From NCBI RefSeq assembly GCF_900113045.1, contig NZ_FONY01000006.1:124001-188000 (forward strand): a stretch of DNA of 64,000 nt. Reading direction: 5' to 3'. A program made the position numbers and the translations under genes. Positions 16,789 through 24,472 of this stretch are shown here, piece by piece (within the stretch, counting starts at the first letter, position 1; each line of letters begins with the position of its first letter). Origin of the DNA: Thermoflexibacter ruber. GTDB lineage: Bacteria > Bacteroidota > Bacteroidia > Cytophagales > Thermoflexibacteraceae. A model generated the notes under the pieces. The model saw only the letters and a list, made by a program, of their open reading frames with translations, did no database searches and was not told where the DNA came from.

Positions 16789-17169
16789 TTAGCAACGCAG
16801 AGAACAGTACTTCAAGTGAAGTTTGGTGAAGAAAAATGAAGAATATGACTGATAAACGGGGATATTTTTGAATAAAGCAAGTCTAATTTTGTAAAGGATA
16901 CAAAAAGGAAAAACAGGTACGACAAAAAAAATAGAGTAGTTCTTATTTATAGGTTGAGATAAATGAGCAGGAGGGCAAACTAATTTTGTAAATCGTGTAC
17001 TTCCTTCGTCAAAGACTTCTTCTACACATTGGAAGTTAAGCGAGGCAGAGAAATCTGCTAACCATTTTATATGTTTGAAAAACCTATCTCCTTGCATAAT
17101 AGCAACTATCGTAAACAAGTAAAAGGCAACAAACAAGGTGAATTTTTTACTATAAAATCGATTAGTCAT
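16789..17169 (-). CDS. Hypothetical protein upstream of the efflux operon
   Basis: This 126-residue ORF starts with ATG at 17169. A basic N-terminus (MTNRFYSKKF) and hydrophobic stretch (TLFVAFYLFTIVAIM) look like a signal anchor. The rest has five cysteines and a second hydrophobic patch (YSIFFVVPVFPFCILY). Bacteroidota metal-efflux operons often begin with a small poorly conserved protein in this position, so a role in metal resistance is possible but only by position. I recognise no domain. The unusual richness in Phe/Tyr could also mean a chance frame. Confidence 0.42.
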   Translation of the reverse strand: MTNRFYSKKFTLFVAFYLFTIVAIMQGDRFFKHIKWLADFSASLNFQCVEEVFDEGSTRFTKLVCPPAHLSQPINKNYSIFFVVPVFPFCILYKIRLALFKNIPVYQSYSSFFFTKLHLKYCSLRC

Positions 17170-17239
17170 TGAAAGATAAAATTAGCCTGGCAAATTTAAG
17201 ACTAATTTATGAATATTTGTATAAAAAATGTAAAAAGGT

Positions 17240-19222
17240 CTAAATTTCTATACCTATAACAATAATATCGTCGGTTTGTTTATTATTGCCTTTCCAGTTA
17301 TTCAAGGTATCGAGCAGTATTGCCGATTGCTTTTCGATGGGTTCTCTACTAATATTTTGTATTAGATTTCTGAAATTTTTTACTAAAAACTTCTTATTGT
17401 GTTCGCCTCCAAATTGGTCTTGGAATCCGTCGGAAGCCAAGTAAAACCTATCACCTTTCTCGATAGGAATAGTATGCTCGGTGTAGGTACGTTGCATAGC
17501 ATAGTGAATATCTCCAATAGGTAGATGGTCGGCTTTGACAATTTTTAATTCCTGATTATGAATAAGATACAGAGGAATTTTCGCTCCTGCATAAATCATC
17601 TGCTTTTTGTCATCAGAAATCTTGCAGATTGCCAATTCTAAGCCATCATTGCTTTGTCCTTCCTCTTGGTGCAGTTGTTTGACAATTTTTTGGTGCATTA
17701 GGGTCAGAATAGCCGCAGGAGAATCTATATTTTCAGTAATTTCTTGTAAAAATGAATTACATAAAACTGTAATCAAAGCGGCAGGAACGCCATGCCCTGT
17801 GCAATCTCCTAAGGCTACTAAAGTATGCCCTTCCATTTGTTTAAACCAACAAAAATCTCCACTGACTATATCACGGGGCTGATTAAAAATAAAATACCCT
17901 GAAAAAGACTGCATAATTTCAATGCTCTCTGGTGCAAGTGCGTCTTGAATATTGCGGGCATAATTGATGCTACTAAACAAGTTTTGATTTATTTGCTCTA
18001 TGGTTTCCTTCTGCACCTGAATCTCCTCCGATTTCTGTATAATTTCCTTATTTACCTCTATTAGCTGGAGATTCACTGCTTGTTTAAGCCTATATTGTCT
18101 ATAATAAGAAAAAGTAACAATTAGTGCTAAGAGGGTAACAATACTTAGTCCTATTTTTATCAACCAATCTACTTCTTTTTCTTTTTCAAGAAGTTCTTTC
18201 TCCATCTTGATAGTTTGCATCTCTTGTTCTTTCTTTTTTGCTTCGTATTTCAGTTCCATTTCGTTGATGCTTTGGCGCACATTCTTGTTAATGAGGCTGT
18301 CATCTGCGGACTTATAAAGTTTATGATAAAATAAGGATTTGTCGAACTCTCCCGATTTTTCATAGACTTCTGAAAGCACGTTGTAAATATTACGAATAGT
18401 GGGAAGTGCTTGAATCTCAATACTATTTTCCAAAGCTTTTTGCAGACTTTCTTTAGCTGTGGCATAGTCCTTTTTTAGCATATACGCCTTGCCTAAGTTG
18501 AGTAAACTTGTGGCGATTCCAAACTTGTTGTTGGCTTCTTCGCTTACCTTCAAACCTTGACTTATGTAGTCAATAGCTTTGGAAGCATTGCCCATACGGT
18601 AATACAAATCACCAATATTGGTCAATGGCTTGTAAATCAAATCTTTATCATTGGTTTGGCGTGCAATCTGTAAGGATTCTTCCAACTTTTTGAGGGCAAG
18701 GTCGTAGTTTTTCAGATTTACATAAATAAGTCCATGAAAATTAACGGCAGAGGCAAGCCCCACTTTATCGTCGAGCTGCCTCCAGATTACTTCCTCTTTC
18801 TCGGCAAATTTGAGTGCATTGTAAAAGTCTTTTTGGAAAAGATAAGTAACCCCAATTTTGTGCAGGGCATCAGCTTGTATAGGCAAATTCCCAATTTTCT
18901 CAGCCGAAACTAAGGCTTTTAAAAACTGCTCTAAGGCTACTTTAGAGTCGCCCTTGCTTCGGTAGGCTACTCCCTTATTGATTTCGGCAATTGCTATTTT
19001 ATCTAAGGCTCCAAAACGCTCTCCCAAAGCGATTGCTTCCTCAGCATAACGTACTGCAAAGTCTAAATCTCTGTCTCTGAAATATTCTGATAATTCATTG
19101 AGAATATCTATTTTATCTTCTGTCTTAGCTTTTTCGAGTGCAACCTTTAAGCTATCTGCTTCGTTTTGGGCAAATAGCTGAAATGAAAAAAACAAACAAA
19201 GACTGACCAAAATATATTTCAT
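17240..19222 (-). CDS. TPR-containing SpoIIE-type serine phosphatase
   Basis: I start at ATG 19222; the frame stays open to a TTG at 19243, but the ATG gives a clean signal peptide (KYILVSLCLFFSFQLFAQ). The 660-residue product has TPR repeats at about 30-300, a Lys/Glu-rich coiled coil at about 320-352, one membrane span at about 353-374, a second coiled coil, and a PP2C/SpoIIE phosphatase domain at about 433-660. Metal-binding aspartates are visible in SGDFCW (Asp456), LGDCTGHG (Asp473) and LASDGFQDQ. The topology is a periplasmic TPR sensor and a cytoplasmic phosphatase, typical of partner-switching signalling acting on STAS-domain antagonists. No STAS or kinase gene is nearby. Confidence 0.9.
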   Translation of the reverse strand: MKYILVSLCLFFSFQLFAQNEADSLKVALEKAKTEDKIDILNELSEYFRDRDLDFAVRYAEEAIALGERFGALDKIAIAEINKGVAYRSKGDSKVALEQFLKALVSAEKIGNLPIQADALHKIGVTYLFQKDFYNALKFAEKEEVIWRQLDDKVGLASAVNFHGLIYVNLKNYDLALKKLEESLQIARQTNDKDLIYKPLTNIGDLYYRMGNASKAIDYISQGLKVSEEANNKFGIATSLLNLGKAYMLKKDYATAKESLQKALENSIEIQALPTIRNIYNVLSEVYEKSGEFDKSLFYHKLYKSADDSLINKNVRQSINEMELKYEAKKKEQEMQTIKMEKELLEKEKEVDWLIKIGLSIVTLLALIVTFSYYRQYRLKQAVNLQLIEVNKEIIQKSEEIQVQKETIEQINQNLFSSINYARNIQDALAPESIEIMQSFSGYFIFNQPRDIVSGDFCWFKQMEGHTLVALGDCTGHGVPAALITVLCNSFLQEITENIDSPAAILTLMHQKIVKQLHQEEGQSNDGLELAICKISDDKKQMIYAGAKIPLYLIHNQELKIVKADHLPIGDIHYAMQRTYTEHTIPIEKGDRFYLASDGFQDQFGGEHNKKFLVKNFRNLIQNISREPIEKQSAILLDTLNNWKGNNKQTDDIIVIGIEI

Positions 19223-19255
19223 AAAAAATGCAGTACCATGCAAGGAAAATTTCTG

Positions 19256-19290
19256 TTTGCAAAGATAAACAGAAATAATTTTTAAATTTG
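19256..19290. promoter_or_regulatory. Overlapping divergent -7 elements
   Basis: CAAAGATA at 19260-19267 reads TATCTTTG on the minus strand, about 38 bases ahead of the phosphatase ATG. TAAATTTG at 19283-19290 fits the plus-strand gene at 19338, with TTTG at 19256-19259 upstream but a long 23-base spacer. Both match the Bacteroidota TAnnTTTG -7 form; the -33 parts are weak. Confidence 0.45.
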
Positions 19291-19337
19291 TACGCAGTAT
19301 GATTTAAAAAACTCTTTTTTAAGAATTTATAAAACAA

Positions 19338-19925
19338 ATGACGATGAGAACCTTAAAACTTTTAGTTTCACTGATATTCTTTTTCATCCTTCTTCGAAGT
19401 GAAGTGCTTGGGCAGGCAAGACAGGATTCTACACGCAATGAAAGACAGAGCAGTCCAAGCGAACCTTCATGGAAAGACCGAGTGCGATTTGGAGGTAATT
19501 TTGGCTTGCAGTTTGGCAATATTACTTTCATAGATGTTTCTCCTTTAGTGCTTTACGGAATTACTGACAGGCTTCAGTTAGGCGTAGGCGTTACCTATCA
19601 GTACATTCGCTTTAACTTTCCTACCTTGCGTACTTCGGGCAATTCTATTTATGGAGGGCGTGTTTTTACGCGGTATTTCCTATTTCCAGGTGTTTTTGCC
19701 CAAGCCGAATACGAAACGCTGAGTACGAGATATTATGATGCTTTTACCAACGAAATCAAGCGTGCCTTAGTCCCTGCGGGCTTTATTGGTGGGGGCTACA
19801 GCCAACAGGCAGGCGGCAGGGCAGCAATTAACGTAACTATTTTATACAACCTACTTTATGAACAGTACAAGTTCCAAAGTGTGTATGCAAGCCCTTGGGT
19901 CATCAGAGTAGGCTTTAACTTATAA
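19338..19925 (+). CDS. Secreted protein, probable small outer-membrane barrel
   Basis: This 195-residue protein has a signal peptide (about 1-26, LKLLVSLIFFFILLRSEVLGQ). The mature part alternates polar and hydrophobic/aromatic residues with many glycines (FGGNFGLQFGNITF, LQLGVGVTYQYIRF, GGRVFTRYFLFPG), as in an eight-strand barrel, and ends in a strand (PWVIRVGFNL) with a hydrophobic last residue. The whole length fits one barrel. No enzyme motif is seen. It lies five bases upstream of rsmA and is probably co-transcribed with it, although no functional link is obvious. ATG at 19344 is an alternative start two codons in. Confidence 0.75.
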   Translation: MTMRTLKLLVSLIFFFILLRSEVLGQARQDSTRNERQSSPSEPSWKDRVRFGGNFGLQFGNITFIDVSPLVLYGITDRLQLGVGVTYQYIRFNFPTLRTSGNSIYGGRVFTRYFLFPGVFAQAEYETLSTRYYDAFTNEIKRALVPAGFIGGGYSQQAGGRAAINVTILYNLLYEQYKFQSVYASPWVIRVGFNL

Positions 19926-19930
19926 ATTTC

Positions 19931-20731
19931 ATGACATCTCTTGAAAAATCAAAAAAAGTTGTCCCCAAAAAACATTTAGGGCAGCATTTTTTGAAAGAAA
20001 ATTCCATTGCAGAACGTATCGTAAACCTTCTTTCTTTGCACAAAGGATATGATAAGGTCTTAGAAATAGGAGCAGGTATGGGTGTGCTTACTCAGTTTTT
20101 GCTTCAATCTGATAAATACGAAACCTTTGTAGTAGAAATTGACAAAGAATCAGTGAGTTATTTGCAAAAAAATTTGAACTTAGATGAGAAGCACCTAATT
20201 TCTGCTGATTTTTTAAGCTATGATATTCGCCAACTTTTTGATAGTCAGTTTGCTATTATTGGTAACTTGCCTTATAATATTTCTTCTCCTATTTTTTTTA
20301 AAATCTTAGAAAATAGAAATCAGGTGGCAGAAGTGGTTTGCATGATACAGAAAGAAGTAGCAGACCGCATAGCCTCCAAGCATGGAAATAAAACGTATGG
20401 AATCCTAAGTGTGCTTTTGCAGGCATTTTATGACATCAGATATGCTTTTACTGTACATGAAGGCTCGTTTACTCCTCCTCCCAAAGTTAAGTCGGCAGTC
20501 ATTACCCTTAAAAGAAATCAAAGAGAAAACTTAGGTTGTGATGAAAGATTGTTTTTCCAAGTAGTGAAAGCAGGCTTTAACCAAAGAAGAAAAACTCTCC
20601 GCAATTCATTGAAAGTCTTAGACTTGCCTATTGAATTTAATACCAATGAGTTCCTAGATAAGCGTGCAGAGCAGTTATCAGTCGAGGATTTTATTAGCCT
20701 TACTCGACAGATAGAGCAAGTAAGGAAATAA
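19931..20731 (+). CDS. rsmA: 16S rRNA dimethyladenosine transferase RsmA (KsgA)
   Basis: This 266-residue protein dimethylates two adjacent adenosines (A1518/A1519 in E. coli numbering) in the 3' hairpin of 16S rRNA during small-subunit maturation, using S-adenosylmethionine. Diagnostic segments are KKHLGQHFLKENSIAERIV near 14, the SAM-binding LEIGAGMGVLT near 46, ISADFLSYD, and the catalytic IGNLPYNISSPI near 113. The C-terminal helical domain (from about 180) includes FTPPPKVKSAVI and NQRRKTLRNSL. It follows the outer-membrane-type protein gene by five bases. A terminator shared with the opposing rpmA gene follows. Confidence 0.96.
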   Translation: MTSLEKSKKVVPKKHLGQHFLKENSIAERIVNLLSLHKGYDKVLEIGAGMGVLTQFLLQSDKYETFVVEIDKESVSYLQKNLNLDEKHLISADFLSYDIRQLFDSQFAIIGNLPYNISSPIFFKILENRNQVAEVVCMIQKEVADRIASKHGNKTYGILSVLLQAFYDIRYAFTVHEGSFTPPPKVKSAVITLKRNQRENLGCDERLFFQVVKAGFNQRRKTLRNSLKVLDLPIEFNTNEFLDKRAEQLSVEDFISLTRQIEQVRK

Positions 20732-20735
20732 AAAA

Positions 20736-20760
20736 GTCTTTATCAAAAAATGATAAAGAC
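20736..20760 (-). terminator. Intrinsic terminator of the rplU-rpmA operon
   Basis: GTCTTTATCA (20736-20745) pairs with TGATAAAGAC (20751-20760) around AAAAA. Reading leftward the stem is followed by a run of five T, the classical form for the minus-strand rpmA transcript ending at 20785. It lies between convergent rsmA and rpmA and may also slow readthrough from rsmA. Confidence 0.85.
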
Positions 20761-20784
20761 CTTATGATTAGTTATCTTGACGCT

Positions 20785-21048
20785 TTACTCAGCAGAGGTG
20801 GGTTCTATAGAAACAAAAGACCTATTTTCTTTACTTTTTCTGAAAACTACTTTTCCATCTACTAAAGCAAATAGTGTATGGTCTTTGCCCATACCTACAT
20901 TCTTACCTGGGTGGTGCTTAGTGCCTCTTTGACGAACAATGATATTACCGGCGATAGCATTCTGACCACCAAATATTTTTACGCCGAGACGTTTACTTTC
21001 GGATTCTCTGCCATTTTTTACTTTACCTTCACCTTTTTTATGTGCCAT
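20785..21048 (-). CDS. rpmA: 50S ribosomal protein L27
   Basis: This 87-residue protein has the standard L27 sequence: [24 protein letters not shown] at the start, then [22 protein letters not shown] and [17 protein letters not shown]. The N-terminal tail reaches towards the peptidyl transferase centre. The start matches the mature type without a cleavable leader, as opposed to the Firmicutes extension. It is 40 bases downstream of rplU in the common L21-L27 operon. Confidence 0.98.
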   Translation of the reverse strand: MAHKKGEGKVKNGRESESKRLGVKIFGGQNAIAGNIIVRQRGTKHHPGKNVGMGKDHTLFALVDGKVVFRKSKENRSFVSIEPTSAE

Positions 21049-21088
21049 GGTATTTAAACAGTTATATTTTTAAAAATGAGGATTGTTA

Positions 21089-21400
21089 TTATAAAGTAAT
21101 ATCTTCTATTAGGACTTTGGTAAAGTGTTGTCTATGCCCATTTTTCTTTGCATATCCTTTTCTTCTTTTCTTTTTGAAAACAATTACCTTGTCCCCCTTG
21201 GCATGACCAAGTACCTTTGCAGTTACTTTTGCACCACTGACTGTCGGTTTCCCAACGCTTACGGTGCCGTTATCATCTGTGAGTAATACTTTGTCAAAAG
21301 TAAGTACATCACCTTCATTTGCCTCTAAACGATGCGTATAGATGTAACGGTCTTTTTCTACCTTGAACTGTTGTCCTGCGATTTCTACGATTGCGTACAT
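21089..21400 (-). CDS. rplU: 50S ribosomal protein L21
   Basis: At 103 residues, this begins MYAIVEIAGQQFKVEKD and has LLTDDNGTVSVGKP, VLGHAKGDKVIVFKKKRRKGYAKKNGHRQ and a final KVLIEDI, all typical of L21. It binds 23S rRNA in the large subunit. It heads the rplU-rpmA operon, with a well-formed promoter at 21488-21518 and a leader of about 80 bases containing a small hairpin. Confidence 0.98.
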   Translation of the reverse strand: MYAIVEIAGQQFKVEKDRYIYTHRLEANEGDVLTFDKVLLTDDNGTVSVGKPTVSGAKVTAKVLGHAKGDKVIVFKKKRRKGYAKKNGHRQHFTKVLIEDITL

Positions 21401-21428
21401 AATTTTTTCTTAGATTGGTTAATAGGTT

Positions 21429-21445
21429 ATTGGCTGATTGCCAAT
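21429..21445 (-). promoter_or_regulatory. Leader hairpin ahead of rplU
   Basis: ATTGGC (21429-21434) pairs with GCCAAT (21440-21445) within the untranslated leader of rplU, about 30 bases before the start codon. Some ribosomal protein leaders bind their product for feedback control. The hairpin here is short, so that role is only a suggestion. Confidence 0.4.
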
Positions 21446-21487
21446 GATTTGATACCTGTTTAACATTAAAAATATTTAAAAGTGGTA

Positions 21488-21518
21488 CAAAGCTATGATA
21501 AATACTTTAATTTTCAAA
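21488..21518 (-). promoter_or_regulatory. Bacteroidota-type promoter of rplU-rpmA
   Basis: On the minus strand TTTG (complement of 21515-21518) is followed after exactly 19 bases by TAGCTTTG (complement of 21488-21495). This is a full match to the TTTG / TAnnTTTG consensus known for the Bacteroidota primary sigma factor. Transcription would start near 21481, about 80 bases before rplU. Confidence 0.8.
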
Positions 21519-21583
21519 TGTTTTGAAAAAGAATTTGTTTGTTTTCATCACATTTGATAAATCACTTCTATAATCATTAGGCT

Positions 21584-22537
21584 CTACAAATTCTTTTTGA
21601 CTTGGTTTTTTATTTTAGGTACCGTTTTCAGGTAAGCAAAGATTGCTTTGGCTTCTGTTTCAGTCATAACAGGATATGGCAGCATGGGATATTTGAGTAG
21701 GGTGCCGTCTTTACGTTTGCCATAACGCAAAGTATTAACAAATTCTTCTTCTGTCCACGTCCCGATGCCTGTTTCCTCATCCATAGTAATATTGGCAGTG
21801 TACATTTCTTTGCCTTCTAAGTTATAAAGCATATTGCCACCACCCAAGTAACCCAAAGATTTCTCAGGCTCAACTTCATTAATTTTAGTGAAATCCGCTG
21901 AATGACAAGGGTAGCAATCATATCTGCCTGCAACCAAGTACCTACCTAATCTTACAATATCTGTAGTATCTGGCTGTATAATTGGTTGTTGTGGCATAGG
22001 ATTGGGTTTCATTACAAAGTTGCATAATAGCTTTACTAAAAAGGAAGGAGTGCTTTGTGTTTGTTTAAGGTCATAAGCCTGCACTGCGGGCAAGTCAGAA
22101 CGTAAATAAGCAATAATGGAGGCTAAGTCCTCATCAGACATATTGACAAACTTAGGCATGTAGTTAGGAATGTACTGACCGTCTGGTCTTACTCCAGTGC
22201 GTAATAGCCGAGCAATTTCCCCATCTGTCCACTTTCCTATGCCTGTTTGAGGGTGTTGAGTGATATTGGCGGCATAAATAGTCCCAAATTCTTTTGGAAT
22301 ATCCACCAGAAGTTTACCTGCTAAAATATTTTTATCATTTCCATGACAGACCCCGCAAAGCACCGAGGAAAGCTTTGCTCCATGAGCTACTCGTTCTGGA
22401 GTAATCTCGACTTTTAAGTTTACAGGCTCTGGCGTATAAGAAGGAATCCCACGCAAAGCTACATAAGCAAGTAAACCTACAAATGCTAATAGGAGTGACC
22501 CTACAAAATAGGCAACGAACTTGATAATCTTTTTCAT
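21584..22537 (-). CDS. Membrane-anchored diheme cytochrome c
   Basis: This 317-residue protein has an N-terminal membrane anchor or signal (residues about 8-28) and two class I cytochrome c domains, with haem motifs CGVCH at 61-65 and CYPCH at 208-212. Candidate axial methionines lie in NYMPKFVNM and YPMLPYPVM. Repeated TGIGKWTDGEIARLLRTG and TGIGTWTEEEFVNTLRYG segments show the two halves arose by duplication; this pattern is typical of diheme proteins that accept electrons from periplasmic dehydrogenases. It lies 63 bases after the GltS-like gene on the same strand, downstream of a PVC-type haem protein, suggesting periplasmic electron transfer, though partners are unproven. Confidence 0.9.
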   Translation of the reverse strand: MKKIIKFVAYFVGSLLLAFVGLLAYVALRGIPSYTPEPVNLKVEITPERVAHGAKLSSVLCGVCHGNDKNILAGKLLVDIPKEFGTIYAANITQHPQTGIGKWTDGEIARLLRTGVRPDGQYIPNYMPKFVNMSDEDLASIIAYLRSDLPAVQAYDLKQTQSTPSFLVKLLCNFVMKPNPMPQQPIIQPDTTDIVRLGRYLVAGRYDCYPCHSADFTKINEVEPEKSLGYLGGGNMLYNLEGKEMYTANITMDEETGIGTWTEEEFVNTLRYGKRKDGTLLKYPMLPYPVMTETEAKAIFAYLKTVPKIKNQVKKNL

Positions 22538-22600
22538 AAAAAAATAAGATGTTTAAAAAATTAAAAAAAGATTTTAAGAGATTTAAAAATTTTGCTCAAA

Positions 22601-24259
22601 TTACGCCAATTGCTTTGCCTTCATCTTAATTACTTCTTCTTTGCTAAATCCATTTTGGCGAAGATAGCCTGCCCCTAAGTATTGGCAATTTTGTAAGGCT
22701 TTCATGCTCTCAAACGCCACAGGCACTTTTTCGTAGTGATAGACCTCTTCTAAAGACATGGTTTGGTTGTTATCTCCCACACTCACATCTACATCGTGGG
22801 TAGTCATTTGGCAAGGGTGTTCATAACCGCAAGCATGGGTAATTTCTAAAACTTCTTTGCGGAAAGTTTTGATATAATTGTAAAAGCGAACGGATTTGAA
22901 CGCAGGGTCTAAACCTGAAGTAAGCCAGCGATTATTAGTAGCTACACCCGCAGGGCAGCGATTGGTATGGCAGACTTGCGCTTGGATACAACCAATGGAC
23001 AGCATTGCTTCTCTGGCTACATGAATAAGGTCTGCCCCCATAGCAAATGCCATGAGTGCATTGGCAGGGAATCCAAGTTTACCTGAGCCGATGAAAACGA
23101 TTCTATCTGTCAATCCTGCTTCGGCAAATATTTTATATACATTGGTAAAAGCGTGAACAAAAGGAAGGGCAACATGGTCTGCAAAAGCTGGTGGCGCCGC
23201 CCCCGTTCCGCCCTCGCCCCCATCAATGGTAATAAAATCAGGACCTTTGCCTGTTTTTGCCATGATTTCCGCTAACTCATACCAAGAATCCATTTTACCC
23301 ACAGCTGATTTTATTCCTACTGGAAGACCTGTTCGGTCTGCTATTCTTTCTACAAAATCGACCATTTCTCTCACATTGGAGAAGGCAGAATGATACGCAG
23401 GCGACAAAACGTCTTTGCCCAGAGGCACGTGGCGAATCTTGGCAATTTCAGGGGTAATCTTTTTGCCGGGTAAGACCCCGCCTTTGCCCGGTTTTGCTCC
23501 TTGTGAAAGTTTAACTTCTATGGCTCTGACAAAAGGATTTTTTTCTACTAATTCTCCTATTTTATCAAAACTAAATTTGCCATCTAATTCTCTGCAACCG
23601 AAATACCCCGTACCAAAATGAAAAATTACATCTGCACCAAAACTATGGTAAGGAGAAAGACCTCCTTCACCTGTATTATGATAACAACCTACCATTTTTG
23701 CTCCTTTGTTCAGGGCTTCTATGGCATTGGCAGAAAGCGAACCATAGCTCATAGCAGAGATATTGATGATAGAGTATGGTCTGAAAGGTCGCTTGCGATT
23801 GGAAGCCAAGCCCATGACTTTGGCGCAGGGTAAAAAATAGGGGTCTTTGTAGTTTACATGACCTTCTTTGACAGGAAAGGGGAACATGGAAGGATTGATG
23901 AAGATATGCCCTGCTTGGAAAAGGTCTTTGTCTGTACCAAAACCTTGATAGTTATTTTCTTGCTTAGAGGAGGCATATACCCAACTGCGCTGACTGCGAT
24001 TGAAAGGTAATTCTTCGCGATTATTGGCAACGATGTACTGTCTAAGTTCAGGTCCAATAGTTTCTAACAGGTAGCGTAAACGCCCTACTACAGGATAGTT
24101 GTTTTTTATAGTTTGTTTCTTATTACGAATATCTTGGACAAAGATGACGACCAAGAAGATAAAGAAAGCAATGGCAAAATACACGCCCCAAGGCAGACTT
24201 GCTACATACTCAGCAAAACGCTCAAAGGCAGTCAATTCTTTGACGAGTTCTTCTTTCAT
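22601..24259 (-). CDS. FMN-binding glutamate synthase family protein
   Basis: This 552-residue protein corresponds to the central FMN-domain of glutamate synthase, without the amidotransferase half. An N-terminal span (about 24-43) anchors it to the inner membrane. Conserved pieces are SAMSYGSLSANAIEALNKGA, GEGGLSPYH, a GAKPGKGGVLPG loop, FITIDGGEGGTGAAPPAF (flavin and substrate site) and the iron-sulphur cysteines in CIQAQVCHTNRCPAG. Stand-alone membrane versions are common, and their substrate is not settled. Canonical glutamate synthase activity should not be assumed. It lies between the PVC haem protein and a diheme cytochrome c, with a terminator separating it from the former. Confidence 0.88.
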   Translation of the reverse strand: MKEELVKELTAFERFAEYVASLPWGVYFAIAFFIFLVVIFVQDIRNKKQTIKNNYPVVGRLRYLLETIGPELRQYIVANNREELPFNRSQRSWVYASSKQENNYQGFGTDKDLFQAGHIFINPSMFPFPVKEGHVNYKDPYFLPCAKVMGLASNRKRPFRPYSIINISAMSYGSLSANAIEALNKGAKMVGCYHNTGEGGLSPYHSFGADVIFHFGTGYFGCRELDGKFSFDKIGELVEKNPFVRAIEVKLSQGAKPGKGGVLPGKKITPEIAKIRHVPLGKDVLSPAYHSAFSNVREMVDFVERIADRTGLPVGIKSAVGKMDSWYELAEIMAKTGKGPDFITIDGGEGGTGAAPPAFADHVALPFVHAFTNVYKIFAEAGLTDRIVFIGSGKLGFPANALMAFAMGADLIHVAREAMLSIGCIQAQVCHTNRCPAGVATNNRWLTSGLDPAFKSVRFYNYIKTFRKEVLEITHACGYEHPCQMTTHDVDVSVGDNNQTMSLEEVYHYEKVPVAFESMKALQNCQYLGAGYLRQNGFSKEEVIKMKAKQLA

Positions 24260-24401
24260 ATATGATTCTCTGTTGATTGATATTTGATGAGATGAATTGT
24301 TACAGTTTGGAGGTATTTGAAATACAATTTTTTACTAAGCTTTAAATGTTTACAAGTTATGAGTTTTTATAGAAAAAGCAAAATCATAGCAAAAAAACAG
24401 C

Positions 24402-24456
24402 AAAACAAAAAACTCACCCCATGAGATGATACTTGTTAGGGGTGAGTTTTTGTTTT
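24402..24456 (-). terminator. Terminator after the PVC-type haem protein gene
   Basis: AAAACAAAAAACTCACCCC and GGGGTGAGTTTTTGTTTT pair along almost their whole length, differing by one T. A/T tracts on both sides make it bidirectional in form. It begins 17 bases after the stop of the haem protein gene and insulates it from the GltS-like gene. Confidence 0.9.
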
Positions 24457-24472
24457 ATTAGTTCGCTTAAAC

